Positions 32,640-43,748 of a stretch of DNA of 64,000 nt are shown piece after piece. The stretch spans positions 8,976,149 through 9,040,148 of the forward strand of contig OX578142.1 of NCBI GenBank assembly GCA_951213105.1, written 5' to 3'. The position numbers and the translations under genes are program-made. The notes below the pieces were generated by a model. That model ran no database searches. It saw nothing but the letters and a program-made list of their open reading frames with translations, and had not been told where the DNA came from. This DNA comes from Amaurobius ferox (Eukaryota > Arthropoda > Arachnida > Araneae > Amaurobiidae). Positions within the stretch are counted from its first letter, which is position 1. Every line of letters begins with the position of its first letter.

Positions 32640-33325
32640 AATTCTTACGTATCAAGCAATACGTAATCTTTACGTGTCAGGCCATATGTAATTATTACGC
32701 AAAAATGGTACGTTAGAATACGGTATACCAACCGTTATAAAAAAGGTTATTATTACGTATCCTTATACATTATTATTACGTATCCTTATACGTTAATATT
32801 ACGTATATTCACATCATTTATTATTACGTATATGCACATACGTGTTTATTACGTATCCATATACGTTATTATTACATATACCCACATACATTATTATTAC
32901 GTATCTACATACGTGTATATTACGTATCCACATACGTTATTATTATGTATATCCACATATGTTATTATTACGTATCCAGATACATGTTAATTACATATCA
33001 CATACGTGTATATTACGTATATCCACATACGTTATTATTACGTATCCAGATACATGTTTATTACATATCATATACGTGTATATTACGCATATTCACATAC
33101 GTGTTTCTTATGTATATCCACATACATGTTTATAACGTGTTCCCATATGTATTTATGCGTTCCCATACGCATTTATAATGTATTCCCATACATATTTATA
33201 TTGTGTTTCTACATGTATTTATTACATGTTTATATTGTGTTTCTACACGTATTTATTACGTGTTTATATTGTGTTTCTACACGTATTTATTACGTGTTTA
33301 TATACATATTTATCACACATTGGAC
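32640..33325. repeat. TACGTA-rich subterminal repeat array
   Basis: About 25-30 units of the type TTATTATTACGTATCCACATACG, changing gradually to TTTATTACGTGTTTATATTG forms towards the right. Most units carry the palindrome TACGTA or its variants. Open frames through it (Y/I/H/T-rich) are by-products. Repeated at 60963-61670. Confidence 0.85.
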
Positions 33326-33437
33326 AACTCTACAGAATAGTGTATGTTGCAGACATGATATTTACAAAGTTTTATGCATCTTTGTAAAACAAAAATATTG
33401 AGCCAGGTGAATATATTTTTATAATAGATGTCAAATT

Positions 33438-33500
33438 TTCAGATTGTGTTGATTTCAATAATGTACTTGAATTTATAAATTTGAAATCAACACAATCTGA
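33438..33500. repeat. perfect short hairpin
   Basis: CAGATTGTGTTGATTTCAA and its reverse complement flank a loop of about 21 nt. The identical structure occurs at 61788-61848 in the second element copy. Confidence 0.85.
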
Positions 33501-34649
33501 AACAGTATCTTTAAAATTTAAAATACATTCATCTAAATCATATTTTTACAAAGGTACGATATATCAAATGTGTCATGTATGCAAAATTCACAATACTGTA
33601 GAATCACTCTGTTCATATGTAATAAAATTTTTATTTTAATTTATATTATATATTGTTAATACAATAATTTTAATGCAAAAATGTTTTTTTCCTTTATTTT
33701 CAGTTTATATTTAAATATATTTTTAATTCTAATTATTTCTAAATATTGCAAAAATTATAATCTACTACATTATGAAATATAATTTTAAATCTAAAAGATA
33801 AGCTATTTTAAATTGAAAATAACTTAAAAATACAGAATAAAATTTTGGGATATATTAAAACACATAATACTTAAAACATTTTTGCAATTTTTAAAGAGTT
33901 AATTTTTTAAAAGTAAACTTCAATACTAAAAATATATAAAAAAAACAATATTAATAATATTGTAATTAAGTTTATAGGCTATTTTAAATTATATACGTGC
34001 ATGCTAAAACTACACATCTCTGATCAATGGTGGTATCATGCAACTGTGATGATTTTTAAGAGTGAAAACAGTGAGTAAGGGCACAGAGCCCAAGTAGAAC
34101 ATGTTTCTAGATACACAGAAAACAAACTGTTTCACAATTATTTCTAAAAATTGCAAAAATTATAATCTACTACATTATGAAATATAATTTTGTGTGTAAT
34201 GTTTTTAAAAAAATTCCCAGAATTATGTGTGTTTTTATTTCTTGTACGTATTATGTTTATTTTCTTTTAAGTATAAGGCTTTTTTAACTTCTTCCAGGTA
34301 TTTTTTTTTATTTTCTTAAAGTATCAAATTATTTTAATTTAATATTGTGTTTTTTAACATTTCTCTCCTGTATCAACTTTTTTTTTTAATTTGTTCTAAG
34401 TAGCATATTATTTTAAAATTTCTTCCTAGTATATATTTTTTTTTAATTCTTCCAACTCATGTATTTAAAAAAATTATACCGAAATATCGTTTTTTAAATG
34501 CTTATAAATGAGACTTTTCTGTACAATTTTTTTTTTCTTTATGAAAATTCGACTATTCATGTTTTCACATTTCTTTCAGTGTCAATTTCAAAATGTACTT
34601 TTGTTCATAATGAAATCTTTTCCTTTTTAACACTTTACAACATAGTTGA

Positions 34650-35520
34650 AAAGTGTTTATTTACTGTAACTATAAAGACAACAGAAATTGCAAAATTTCA
34701 GATTTTTGGGGCTCTTAGTTTTTCAGTTATTGACTTTCAAAAAAGCGAAATCTGCCAAAGTTTTGAAATCTTTAAACAGCTGTAGATCAAAAACTATTTA
34801 ACCTAGAGAGCTTAAATTAGTGTCATTTTCTTTTGCTTTTAATGAGTCTTAATTTGATATATAACATGTCTATGCTATTTCAAATTTGAATTTTTTGAAA
34901 AGCTTCAAAAAAATTTTTTTTAAATCTCAAAAACACCCCTTTTAATTTTTTTGAAAAAAAAAATATATATGCTTTATGGACTACTTGTATGCCAAGTTTC
35001 ATAATGGGAAGCCAATGGGTTCCTATGAAAATTATTTTTTTTTTGTATTAAACTATAAGTGAAATTAGCTAAATTACAAAAAATTTAATTTCCATAGGAA
35101 CCCCTTAACGACCGACTATGAAATTTGGCACACAAATAGTCCCTTAATGTCTTTAATATATATATATATATTTTTTAAAGAAATCAGTTTTTTTTTTGGA
35201 TTTTCTAAAAAAAAAAAAATTTTTTTTTTTAGTTTGTAATTTTTTAAAAACTCAAATTTAAAAAAAAAAGAGTTAGAATACCGTAATCATGTTGTATTTC
35301 AAATTAAGGCTCATTGAAAACAAAAGCACGACACCAAATTGAGCTCTCTGTATAAAATATTTTTTGATTTACAACCGTTTAAAGATTTCTAAACTTTGCC
35401 AGATTTGGCTTTTTTAAAAAAGTAAATAACTGAAAATCTAAAAGCCCCCAAAATCTGAAATTTTACAGTTTTTGTAAACTTTACTGGTACTATCACTGTA
35501 CCAAAAATGATCAATTTCTG
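34650..35520. repeat. inverted repeat centred near 35065
   Basis: GGACTACTTGTATGCCAAG and GGGTTCCTATG on the left match, inverted, TTGGCACACAAATAGTCC and CATAGGAACCCC on the right. Further out, CAGTTATTGACTTTC pairs with AAGTAAATAACTG. Arms are roughly 400 bp and diverged. Confidence 0.75.
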
Positions 35521-35739
35521 AGGTATCAAGGTTCAAACCATTAATTGATTTGACACGGAATAACATATACTTAGTACATAACTCATTAACCAGTTGTTTC
35601 AAACATTCAGCCCACATATGTTCTTTTCAATTTTAACAATTTGCTACACACTTAATATTTCACATATGTCACTCAAAATTTAATTTTGTATTTACAATCA
35701 GTTACAAAACGTTACTTTTCAAGAACTTTTAAAATAAGT

Positions 35740-36243
35740 ACTTCTCCAAACAAGTGAAGACAATTTCATCTCTTCCTTGCTCAAGAGTACAAACTCTCCC
35801 AGTTGCAGTATCAGGCTCTACTTTTTGCGAAATGGTCTCACCTAGCACATTCAAATATTCAATACGTCACTTGGTTGAGGATAAAAGAAAGAAGGAGAAG
35901 GTCCTTTAGGATGTAGGAAGCTTACTTTATAGTCGCTCGTCTTTTCAAGAATACATGCAAGATACCAAGATCCTTTATAGAGTATAGTGACAAATCCAGA
36001 TTCAATTTTTGCTTAATTAGTTGGTGTAATATAGTCTAATGCTGTCACACGTTCAGTAAATTGGTGTTCACTACAGTAATTATGCTTAACATGAAGTATA
36101 TTTTCAGAAATTGGGTAAAAAGAATAAAGTTTTTGAGTACCCATGATTGCCTTAAAGTCATTCAACTGTGGCGACAGTATTTCTTTAACTTCTTCATACT
36201 CATCAACTGTGCTGTACTCAAAAACTTCATTCTTTTTACCCAA
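35740..36243 (-). pseudogene. transposon-type ORF remnant with HPxGPSPSF motif
   Basis: The minus-strand frame gives F-K-A-I-M-G-T-Q-K-L-Y-S-F-Y-P, H-V-K-H-N-Y-C-S, and after a TAA at 36015-36013, W-Y-L-A-C-I-L-E, V-S-F-L-H-P-K-G-P-S-P-S-F and T-A-T-G-R-V. A C-terminal module with F-L-H-P-x-G-P-S-x-S-F-x-(W/Y)-P and a closing T-x-T-G-R occurs in many invertebrate transposon-associated proteins of unknown role. The spacer between the inverted arms is coding here, which shows that the right arm arose as a secondary inverted duplication. A second copy is at 63557-64000. Confidence 0.5.
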
Positions 36244-36680
36244 TTTCTGAAAATCGGCTTCTTGTTAAGCATTATTACTGTAGTGAACACCGGTTTACCG
36301 AACGTGTGACAGCATTCGACTATATTACACCAACTAATTTAGTAAAAATTGAATCTGGATTTGGCACTATATAGTCTATAAAGGATCTTTGTGGCTTGCA
36401 TGTATTCTTGAGAAGAATAATGTTACGAGCGACTATAAAGTAAGCTTCCTACATTCTAAGGGACCTTTTCTTACTTTCATCCTCAACCGAGTGACGTATT
36501 GAATGTGCCAGGTGAGACCATTTTGCAAAAAGTAGATCCTGTTACTGCAACTGGGAGAGTTTATACTCTTGAGCAAGGAAGAAATGAAATTATCTTCACT
36601 CAGTTTGAAGAAGAACTTATTTTAAAAGTTCTTGAACGTTTTGTAATTATAATTGTAAATACAAAATTAAATTGAGTGGC
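36215..36680 (+). pseudogene. inverted duplicate of the HPxGPSPSF ORF remnant
   Basis: The right arm repeats the C-terminal coding remnant on the plus strand, with many more frameshifts and stops than the left arm. It is not a separate gene. Confidence 0.6.
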
Positions 36681-36691
36681 ATGTGAAATAT

Positions 36692-37436
36692 CAGGGTGGC
36701 CACTCTTCAGACACATTGAAATTCCCTGACTTTTCCAGGTGAATTGAAAAGAAATTCCAGACCAGTAATTTTAACATAAAATGCGTGCACATCCCTATTT
36801 AGTTACAAATTTGATTAAAGAATATTAACAATTTAACTCCAAAATTCAAAAAAAGTTATATTAAATCAGGAGAAAAAAATACACATTTTTTGTTTTTACA
36901 AATAAATTTTGACATTTTTAATAAAAAATACATGTAAATGCAGCAAAATTGAACTACTGAAATATTAAAAAGAATTTAATGTTTTTTTTCACTGAAGACA
37001 ATAAAAAGAAATTGTCTAAACTGATGTCCTTAAATATGGGCATTGCAAATTGTTCACAATGACAGACATTAAAGATATGCAAAAACTACACTGTAACAAG
37101 CCACAGCCATTGAATAATTAATGTCAATTCAGCAATGTCAAAAGAATGTCATTAAAATAGAAAAAATATTGTAAAATGTATATAATATTCTTGGCAACAG
37201 TTGTCCAAAATGGAGCACAAACTCTGCATTTTTGTTTTTATACGGAATCAAATGGACACATGGCAGCCTTTATTTAGAAGTTACGAGTACAGCATAATAC
37301 TTGGCGAAATTTTTTGAAAATGGCATACAAACTGGGCAGTCCTGTTTTTATAAGGACAACTAGTATAAAAGAAAAACAGAATTTGCACAAAATTCCCTGA
37401 TTTTTCCCGGTTGAGTGGCCACCCTGAATATTAAGT
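36692..37436. mobile_element. 745-bp element with CAGGGTGGCCACTC termini
   Basis: Ends are CAGGGTGGCCACTC and GAGTGGCCACCCTG (perfect 14-bp inverted repeats). AATAT lies on both sides (36687-36691 and 37437-37441). The left arm of the surrounding inverted repeat keeps the uninterrupted site around 35655-35670, proving insertion. No transposase inside. CAGGG termini suggest a hAT relative, but a 5-bp duplication is not typical of hAT, so the superfamily is left open. Confidence 0.88.
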
Positions 37437-38924
37437 GTGTAGCAAATTGTAAAAATTGAGAACATATGTGGGCTGAATGTATGAAAAAACTGGCTAATGA
37501 GTTATGTACTAAATGTATGTCATTTTGTGTCAAATCACTTAATGGTTTGATCCTTGATATCTAAAAAATTGATCATATTTGGTACAGTGATAGTTCCAGT
37601 AAAGTTTAAAAAAACTGTAAAATTTCATATTTTTTGGGCTCTTAAGATTTTCAGTTATTCACTTTTTTAAAAAAGCCAAATCTGGTAAAGTTTTGAAATC
37701 TTTAAACAGTGGTAGATCAAAAACTATTTGACCAAGAGAGCTCAAATTAGTGCAGTCTTGTTTTCGATGGACCTTAATTTGATATACAACATGATTATGG
37801 TATTTAACTCTTAAAATTGGAGTTTCTAAAATAATTACAAACTAAAAGAGAAATTGTTTTTAGAAAATAGCATAGTCATATCAAATTAAGACCCATTAAA
37901 AGAAAAAAAAATGACAACAATTTGAGATCTCTAGGTCAAATACTTTTTCTTTTGCCAAATTTCGCTTTTAAGAAAGTCAATAACTGAAAACTTAGAGCCC
38001 AAAAAATCTAATATTTACAGTTTTTGTCAGCTTCACTGGTACTACTATTGTACCAAAAATTATCATTTTCCATGATGTCAAGGTTCAGATCATTGGTTGA
38101 TTTGACTCGGAATGACCCTTGGATGAATATTCAATTTTGCAGTATTTTAATTTCTTAAGTTTTACACCATATGAAATATTGTTTAAAAACAAACTAATTA
38201 TTCTTTGTAATCAAAGTTAGAGGTAAGTTACGGTACAGGAAAATTAGGCGTTCTGCATTTTCAGGTTGCAGCCTATTAAGTTTTGGTTCATAAACATTCC
38301 TTGCTTCTTTCTGAAAATAAACGTTCACTATCAACGCTGGTGCAGACAAGTACTTTCTTGCTATCTTTGCAAGTATGGCACAAAATAGAAACATTTTCTA
38401 TTTTAAATTGGCATAAAATAGAAATATCACCTTTAAAAAAATTAATGGTGGTATCATAGGACTGTAATGATTTTTAAGAGTGAACACAGTGAGTAAGGGC
38501 ACAAAGCGCAAATAGAACATGTTTCTAGATGCACAGAACACAAATTGCTATATAATGAATTAAAAGAAATATAATTAGTCGAAAAAATTCGAAGTATATT
38601 TTTAATTCTAATTTCTAACAATTGCAAAAATTATAATTACTACGTTATGAAATATAATTTTGCGGTGTTTTTAAAATAATTCTAAGAATTATGTGTGTTT
38701 TTATTTCTTTTAAGTATCATGTTTTCTTTTAAGGCTTTTATTACTTCTTCCAAAAATTTCTTCCAAGTATCAACTCTTTTTTTATTTTCTTAAAGTATCA
38801 AATTTGTTTTAATTTAGTATTGTGTTTTTAAACATTTCACTCCTGTATCAACTTTTTCTAAGTAGCGTATTATTTTAAAATTTCTTCCTAGTATATTTTT
38901 TTTATTTCTGCAAATAACATTAAA

Positions 38925-39370
38925 TTAATTATAATATTTAACACTGTCTAAGCAGAGAATAAATGAAAACGTAGTCATATTGCATTTGTTATGCATGCAT
39001 GTTTATTTCAAATCCTGTAAAATCAAATTATTCTTTAACATGTTTTTTTATAGATTTTAGTTTTAGACATACATGTATAATTACACTAAATGAAAGTTGC
39101 TTCAGTTATTATTATATAGATTAAATTTATTTTATTATAAACACTAATCAACACTAAATAAGTATTTTTACTTGCAGGTAGGTTATACATGAAGCAACTT
39201 TCATTTAGTATAAGTATACCGTCTTTAAGTTTAAAATACATAAAAACATGCAAAAGAATAATTTCTGATTTTACAATATTTGAAATAAACATGCATGCAT
39301 GACAACAAATGCAATCTCGGACCACGATTTCATTTAATCTCCGCTTAGATAGTATTAAATGCAAGCATGG
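38925..39370. mobile_element. fold-back element, ~160-bp arms
   Basis: The left arm contains AACACTGTCTAAGCAGAG, GCATTTGTTATGCATGCATG and AAATGAAAGTTGCTTC. The right arm contains the reverse complements in mirror order: GAAGCAACTTTCATTT, CATGCATGCATGACAACAAATGC and CTCCGCTTAGATAG. Arms have diverged at several positions. There is no coding content; the 146-codon minus-strand frame across it is fortuitous. Confidence 0.75.
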
Positions 39371-39633
39371 ATGCACATACCACGATGCTGAAAACATGCA
39401 CTTTTCCCGTTTGCTTTTAAAGCAATATGTGCATACATACATCAAAGCTAGGAAGATATATAAAATAAAATAAAAGTTAAAGCTAAATATAATTAAATAA
39501 GTTAAAATATATAAATTAAGCAACATGTTAACCTAACACGGGAAAATCAAGTTCAAGATACAAACCTACAAACACGGAAGGAAAGGGAAGTAATGCCTGC
39601 AGTCAGTGTTGCCAGATACACAAAGCTTATGGC

Positions 39634-40840
39634 ACAGAATACTATATTCAGAAGGTTCACTCCCATAGGACCCTATGGCAACACTTTTAACATGGGATGT
39701 CGCATAGACACTAGAGCTCGTGAGTTGGACCAACTGAACTACGATGCGTCTGCCAGATTTGGCGCGCTATCGCTCGCTTGGCGATTTTTTTTAAACGGGA
39801 GGGTAACAAAATGTTGAGGACTGTACTTTTATAATTTTTGAAACTATAGAAAGGATCAGGATTTAAAAATACATTAATCTGCAACATAAATATATTCATT
39901 AGTTTAAGAATATTTAAATAAACATAGTTATATATTTAATTCAAATAATCATAAAATAGATTAAAAAATACACACATTGCATTGTCTCACTATAAAACAT
40001 AATGCACAAAAAATTACAAGCTAACATACTCAAAAGACTGATATATTATATAATATTTTCAGTCTAAAAAGTATACTAGCGTGTTGATCGTTAATTACTT
40101 GATCCTTAATTTATTCTGGGATACTGATAATAGACTTTTTTTTTTTAAATATAAAAATATTCATATAGTAAATATGAAATTTACATAAATGCACTATCGA
40201 AGTTGTGGAACTCAATCATTAATTACCCAAGGGGGGGGGGGGGAATTTTCCACCATAAGGCACTTAATAAAAATTTTACATAAATATATACACATACTAT
40301 ATCACATTCAACTAAGAAAAAGCTATCCAAATATTAATTATTTCACATTTTATAAAAATACGGAAAATATTTTTTAACTAATTATACCACTACCTCTTAA
40401 AATTTAGTCTAATCCGGCAGTAATAACACAGCACTAATATACTTATATGAACACGTGTATACTTATGAACACGTGTATACTTATAATGAACACGTATGTA
40501 GAATGGTGATAACTAAAATTATTTCAATTTTAATAAACATAAATTACATAACCTGTAACGCAACCAGTTTTCTTTTATCAATCCATTTCTATGAAATGAT
40601 CTTAACAAATAATCCTTTTTCACGTTACTCAAACCACGCTAGTCTGTTGTTCCAAGTTTTCGCCGAGCGAAATAGGGTTATAACATTGAAAATCGTCTTG
40701 GAACCAAACCAGACTATCGCCAAGCGCTCGGAACAAACCAGACCATCGTCAAGAGCGCGCCAACCCAATGTTTGGTCTATCTCTAATAGCCGCCGCGAAA
40801 ACGAAACTATCGAGAGTGACAGGTCTGTATAGTAGTCTGT
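39634..40840 (+). mobile_element. CACAGA element, copy 2 (full length)
   Basis: Runs from CACAGAATACTATATTCAG to CTGTATAGTAGTCTGT, imperfect terminal inverted repeats of about 14 bp. It is followed by AGTGTGAT, which also borders the 5' end of the minus-oriented copy at 48855 (as ATCACACT), while 5998 shows the related uninterrupted sequence. An 8-bp duplication and no coding capacity indicate a hAT-like non-autonomous element. It contains a hypervariable poly-G run. Confidence 0.85.
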
Positions 40841-41009
40841 CAGTGTGATGTAGTTAAAGCGCCCTCTGGCGAAAGTTGATGAAGTGCATCTATCGGCATT
40901 TTTTTTCCAAAAGAATTTAATTTCTCACTTGTCAGATACGGGACTCGAACTCGGAACCATCCGATTACAAGGCTCGCGTCTTATTTGTTATGCTACGGTG
41001 TACGTGCCC
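40841..41009 (-). repeat. tRNA-derived SINE
   Basis: On the minus strand a tRNA-like head (GGGCACGTACACC, A-box-like GCATAACAAATAAGACGCG, CTTGTAA anticodon-loop-like segment, T-arm-like GAGTTCGAGTCCCG) is followed by GAGAAATTAAATTC, GATAGATG and AGAGGGCGCTTTAACTAC. This is the usual layout of a pol III-transcribed SINE. The stems are imperfect, so it is not a working tRNA. Confidence 0.6.
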
Positions 41010-42134
41010 AGTAGATTCTTAGCATCGAAATGATGATTGTGAAAATAGAGGGAAGATAGAATATTTTTCTCTCAATGAACAGATATAATAGTGATGTATT
41101 TTATAAAGGGATTTCGGTGCGCTTCAAAACAGAATGTTAAGTTACGAACTGAATATAAAATTGTGTTGTGAATTATAAGACTATGATTTTGTAAAACAAA
41201 TTGAATACGGATTTCCAATGAACACAAAAATTGTATTAAGTGGATTCTAACATTACGATTTTTTTTATTTTTTTATTAAACGAATTGAATACTCAAGTAT
41301 AGTTACGCCATTTTCAAAATTGTGTTAAGTGAATAGGATTCAACCCTTTTAAAAACATGAATGTAATACTTAGTTAAAATTGTATTAAGTGATATATACC
41401 AATGTGATTTTTTAAAAATAAATCTAACAGCATATATCGAAATGATTTTGAATGTTTAAAAACAAAAATATAATAGATTACGGATTTCCAGTGAACACAA
41501 AAATTGTGTTAAATGAATAGGATTCAACCCTTTTATGTGTTGTGCACTTAAAAACAAATTTAAACGCATTATACTTAGCTAAAATTAAGCGAACAAGATT
41601 CAACCCTTTTAAGTGTGTACTTAAAAACATGAATGCAATACTTAGTTAAAATTGTATTAAGTGATATATACCAATGTGATTTTTTAAAAATAAATTTAAC
41701 TATCGAAATGATTTTGAATGTTTAAAAACAAAAATATAATAGATTACGGATTTCCAGCGGACACAAAAATTGTGTTAAGTGAACAAGATTCAACCCTTTT
41801 ATGTGTTGTGCACTTAAAAACAAATTTAAACGCATTATACTTAGCTAAAATTAAGTGAACAAGATTTAACCCTTTTAAGTGTGTACTTAAAAACAAATGT
41901 ATACACGTGCAAAATATATTTGGCAAGTTTTAAAATAGCGCATTATACTTAGCTAAAATTATGTTACGTGAACAAGATTCGACCATTCCAGGATATATAC
42001 CAATGTGATTTTTTTTAAAAAAATAAATCTAACTATCGAAATGATTTTTTTTTTCTTTTTATAAAAATAATAATGAAATGATTTCGAATGAAAATTGGAA
42101 CTCACATGCCACGTCTTCACAGCTTGGTGTCCAC
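41010..42134. repeat. AT-rich dispersed block (unit A)
   Basis: Homologous to 17973-18815 and 43749-44873. Multiple subrepeats of AAGTGAACAAGATTCAACCC and CGAAATGATTTTGAATG. No coding capacity. Confidence 0.75.
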
Positions 42135-42349
42135 CACAGACTATTATACAGATCTGTCACTCTCGATAGTTTTGTTTTCGCGGCGGCCATTCGAGATAGA
42201 CCAAACAGAGAGTTGGCGCGCTCTTGGCGATGGTCTGGTTTGGTCCGAGCGCTTGGCGATAGTCTGGTTTGGGTCCAAGACGATTTTCAATGTTATAACC
42301 CTATTTCGCTCAGCGAAAACTTAGAACAACAGACTAGCGTGGTTTAAGT
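42135..42349 (-). mobile_element. CACAGA element 3' fragment, inverted (unit A)
   Basis: Begins with the terminal repeat CACAGACTATTATACAG after the target 8-mer GTGTCCAC and stops at GTTTAAGT, where the next CACAGA copy has inserted. Its other half is missing from unit A because of the tandem duplication; in unit B the equivalent piece continues beyond 46325. Confidence 0.8.
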
Positions 42350-43575
42350 CACAGAATACTATATTCAGAAGGTTCACTCCCATAGGACCCTATGGCAACA
42401 TTTTTAACATGGGATGTCGCATAGACACTAGAGCTCGTGAGTTGGACCAACTGAACTACGATGCGTCTGCCAGATTTGGCGCGTTATCGCTCGCTTGGCG
42501 ATTTTTTTTTAAACGGGAGGGGAACAAAATGTTGAGGACTGTACTTTTATAATTTTTGAAACTATAGAAAGGATCAGGATTTAAAAATACATTAATCTGC
42601 AACATAAATATATTCATTAGTTTAAGAATATTTAAATAAACATAGTTATATATTTAATTCAAATAATCATAAAATAGATTAAAAAATACACTCATTGCAT
42701 TGTCTCACTATAAAACATAATGCACAAAAAATTACAAGCTAACATACTCAAAAGACTGAAATATTATATAATATTTTCAGTCTAAAAAGTATACTAGCGT
42801 GTTGATCGTTAATTACTTGATCCTTAATTTATTCTGGGATACTGATAATAGACTTTTTTTTTTAAATATAAAAATATTCATATAGTAAATATCAAATTTA
42901 CATAAATGCACTATCGAAGTTGTGGAACTCAATCATTAATTACCCAAGGGGGGGGGGGAATTTTCCACCATAAGGCACTTAATAAAAATTTTACATAAAT
43001 ATATACACATACTATATCACATTCAACTAAGAAAAAGCTATCCAAATATCAATTATTTCACATTTTATAAAAATACGGAAAATATTTTTTAACTAATTAT
43101 ACCACTACCTCTTAAAATTTAGTCTAATCCGGCAGTAATAACACAGCACTAATATACTTATATGAACACGTGTATACTTATATGAACACGTGTATACTTA
43201 TGAACACGTGTATACTTATAATGAACACGTATGTAGAATGGTGATAACTAAAATTATTTCAATTTTAATAAACATAAATTACATACCCTGTAACGCAACC
43301 AGTTTTCTTTTATCAATCCATTTCTATGAAATGATCTTAACAAATAATCCTTTTTCACGTTACTCAAACCACGCTAGTCTGTTGTTCCAAGTTTTCGCCG
43401 AGCGAAATAGGGTTATAACATTGAAAATCGTCTTGGAACCAAACCAGACTATCGCCAAGCGCTCGGAACAAACCAGACCATCGCCAAGAGCGCGCCAACC
43501 CAATGTTTGGTCTATCTCTAATAGCCGCCGCGAAAACGAAACTATCGAGAGTGACAGGTCTGTATAGTAGTCTGT
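42350..43575 (+). mobile_element. CACAGA element, copy 3
   Basis: Same termini as copy 2. Internal sequence near identical apart from the poly-G length and an extra TATACTTATATGAACACGTG unit. Confidence 0.85.
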
Positions 43576-43748
43576 CAGTGTGATGTAGTTAAAGCGCCCT
43601 CTGGCGAAAGTTGATGAAGTGCTGCCATCTATCGGCATTTTTTTTCCAAAAGAATTTAATTTCTCACTTGTCAGATACGGGACTCGAACTCGGAACCATC
43701 CGATTACAAGGCTCGCGTCTTATTTGTTATGCTACGGTGTACGTGCCC
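43576..43748 (-). repeat. tRNA-derived SINE (unit B)
   Basis: Near-identical to 40841-41009, with a 4-bp difference in the GAAGTGC(TGCC)ATC segment. Confidence 0.6.

Larger units (their letters stand above)
35420..38100. repeat. very long inverted repeat, centre ~36177
   Basis: The left arm runs inward to ...AAGTTTTTGAGTAC at 36139 and the right arm starts at GTACTCAAAAACTTC near 36217, leaving a spacer of about 77 bp. Outward the arms stay aligned through the coding remnant, TTGCTACACACTTAAT and GGTACAGTGATAG-type sequence, for more than 700 bp each. The right arm is interrupted by a 745-bp element. A further inverted pair (37620-38100) makes hairpins follow one another. Confidence 0.8.
32620..38890. 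mobile_element. large CCCAGGTAGCAC element, copy E1
   Basis: Begins CCCAGGTAGCACAAATACG directly after a TA in the CACAGA element. It comprises a TACGTA-rich repeat region (to ~33325), a small hairpin (33438-33500), AT-rich DNA, a set of long inverted repeats (34650-38100) and a direct repeat of the 34018-34445 segment at 38440-38890. The same order recurs at 60943-64000. The right terminus was not identified, so the end given is the last repeated segment. Superfamily unknown; a TA target and the CCCAGG terminus are the only firm clues. Confidence 0.65.

Noticed and set aside
32640..33325. CRISPR-like array
   Set aside because: Short regular repeats, but units are degenerate with no unique spacers and no cas genes; the genome is eukaryotic. 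It is a transposon subterminal repeat.
32842..33401. Overlapping Tyr/Ile/His-rich ORFs of up to 131 codons
   Set aside because: All frames are open because the TACGTA/CATACG repeat lacks stops in several frames; the same ORFs recur at 61101-61746 in the second element copy. No start context, family match or codon bias.
39086..39526. 146-codon minus-strand ORF
   Set aside because: Runs across a fold-back element whose two arms encode unrelated peptides; no motif.
40940..41009. Functional tRNA gene
   Set aside because: A- and B-box-like segments are present, but anticodon and T stems have mismatches and the sequence recurs as a SINE head in at least three places.
42078..42347. ORFs repeated at 42078, 44817 and 47490 with E-T-(W)-R-A-L-G-D-G-L-V-type residues
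   Set aside because: They lie in the GC-rich 3' part of the CACAGA element and are open on both strands. Repetition reflects copy number, not selection.
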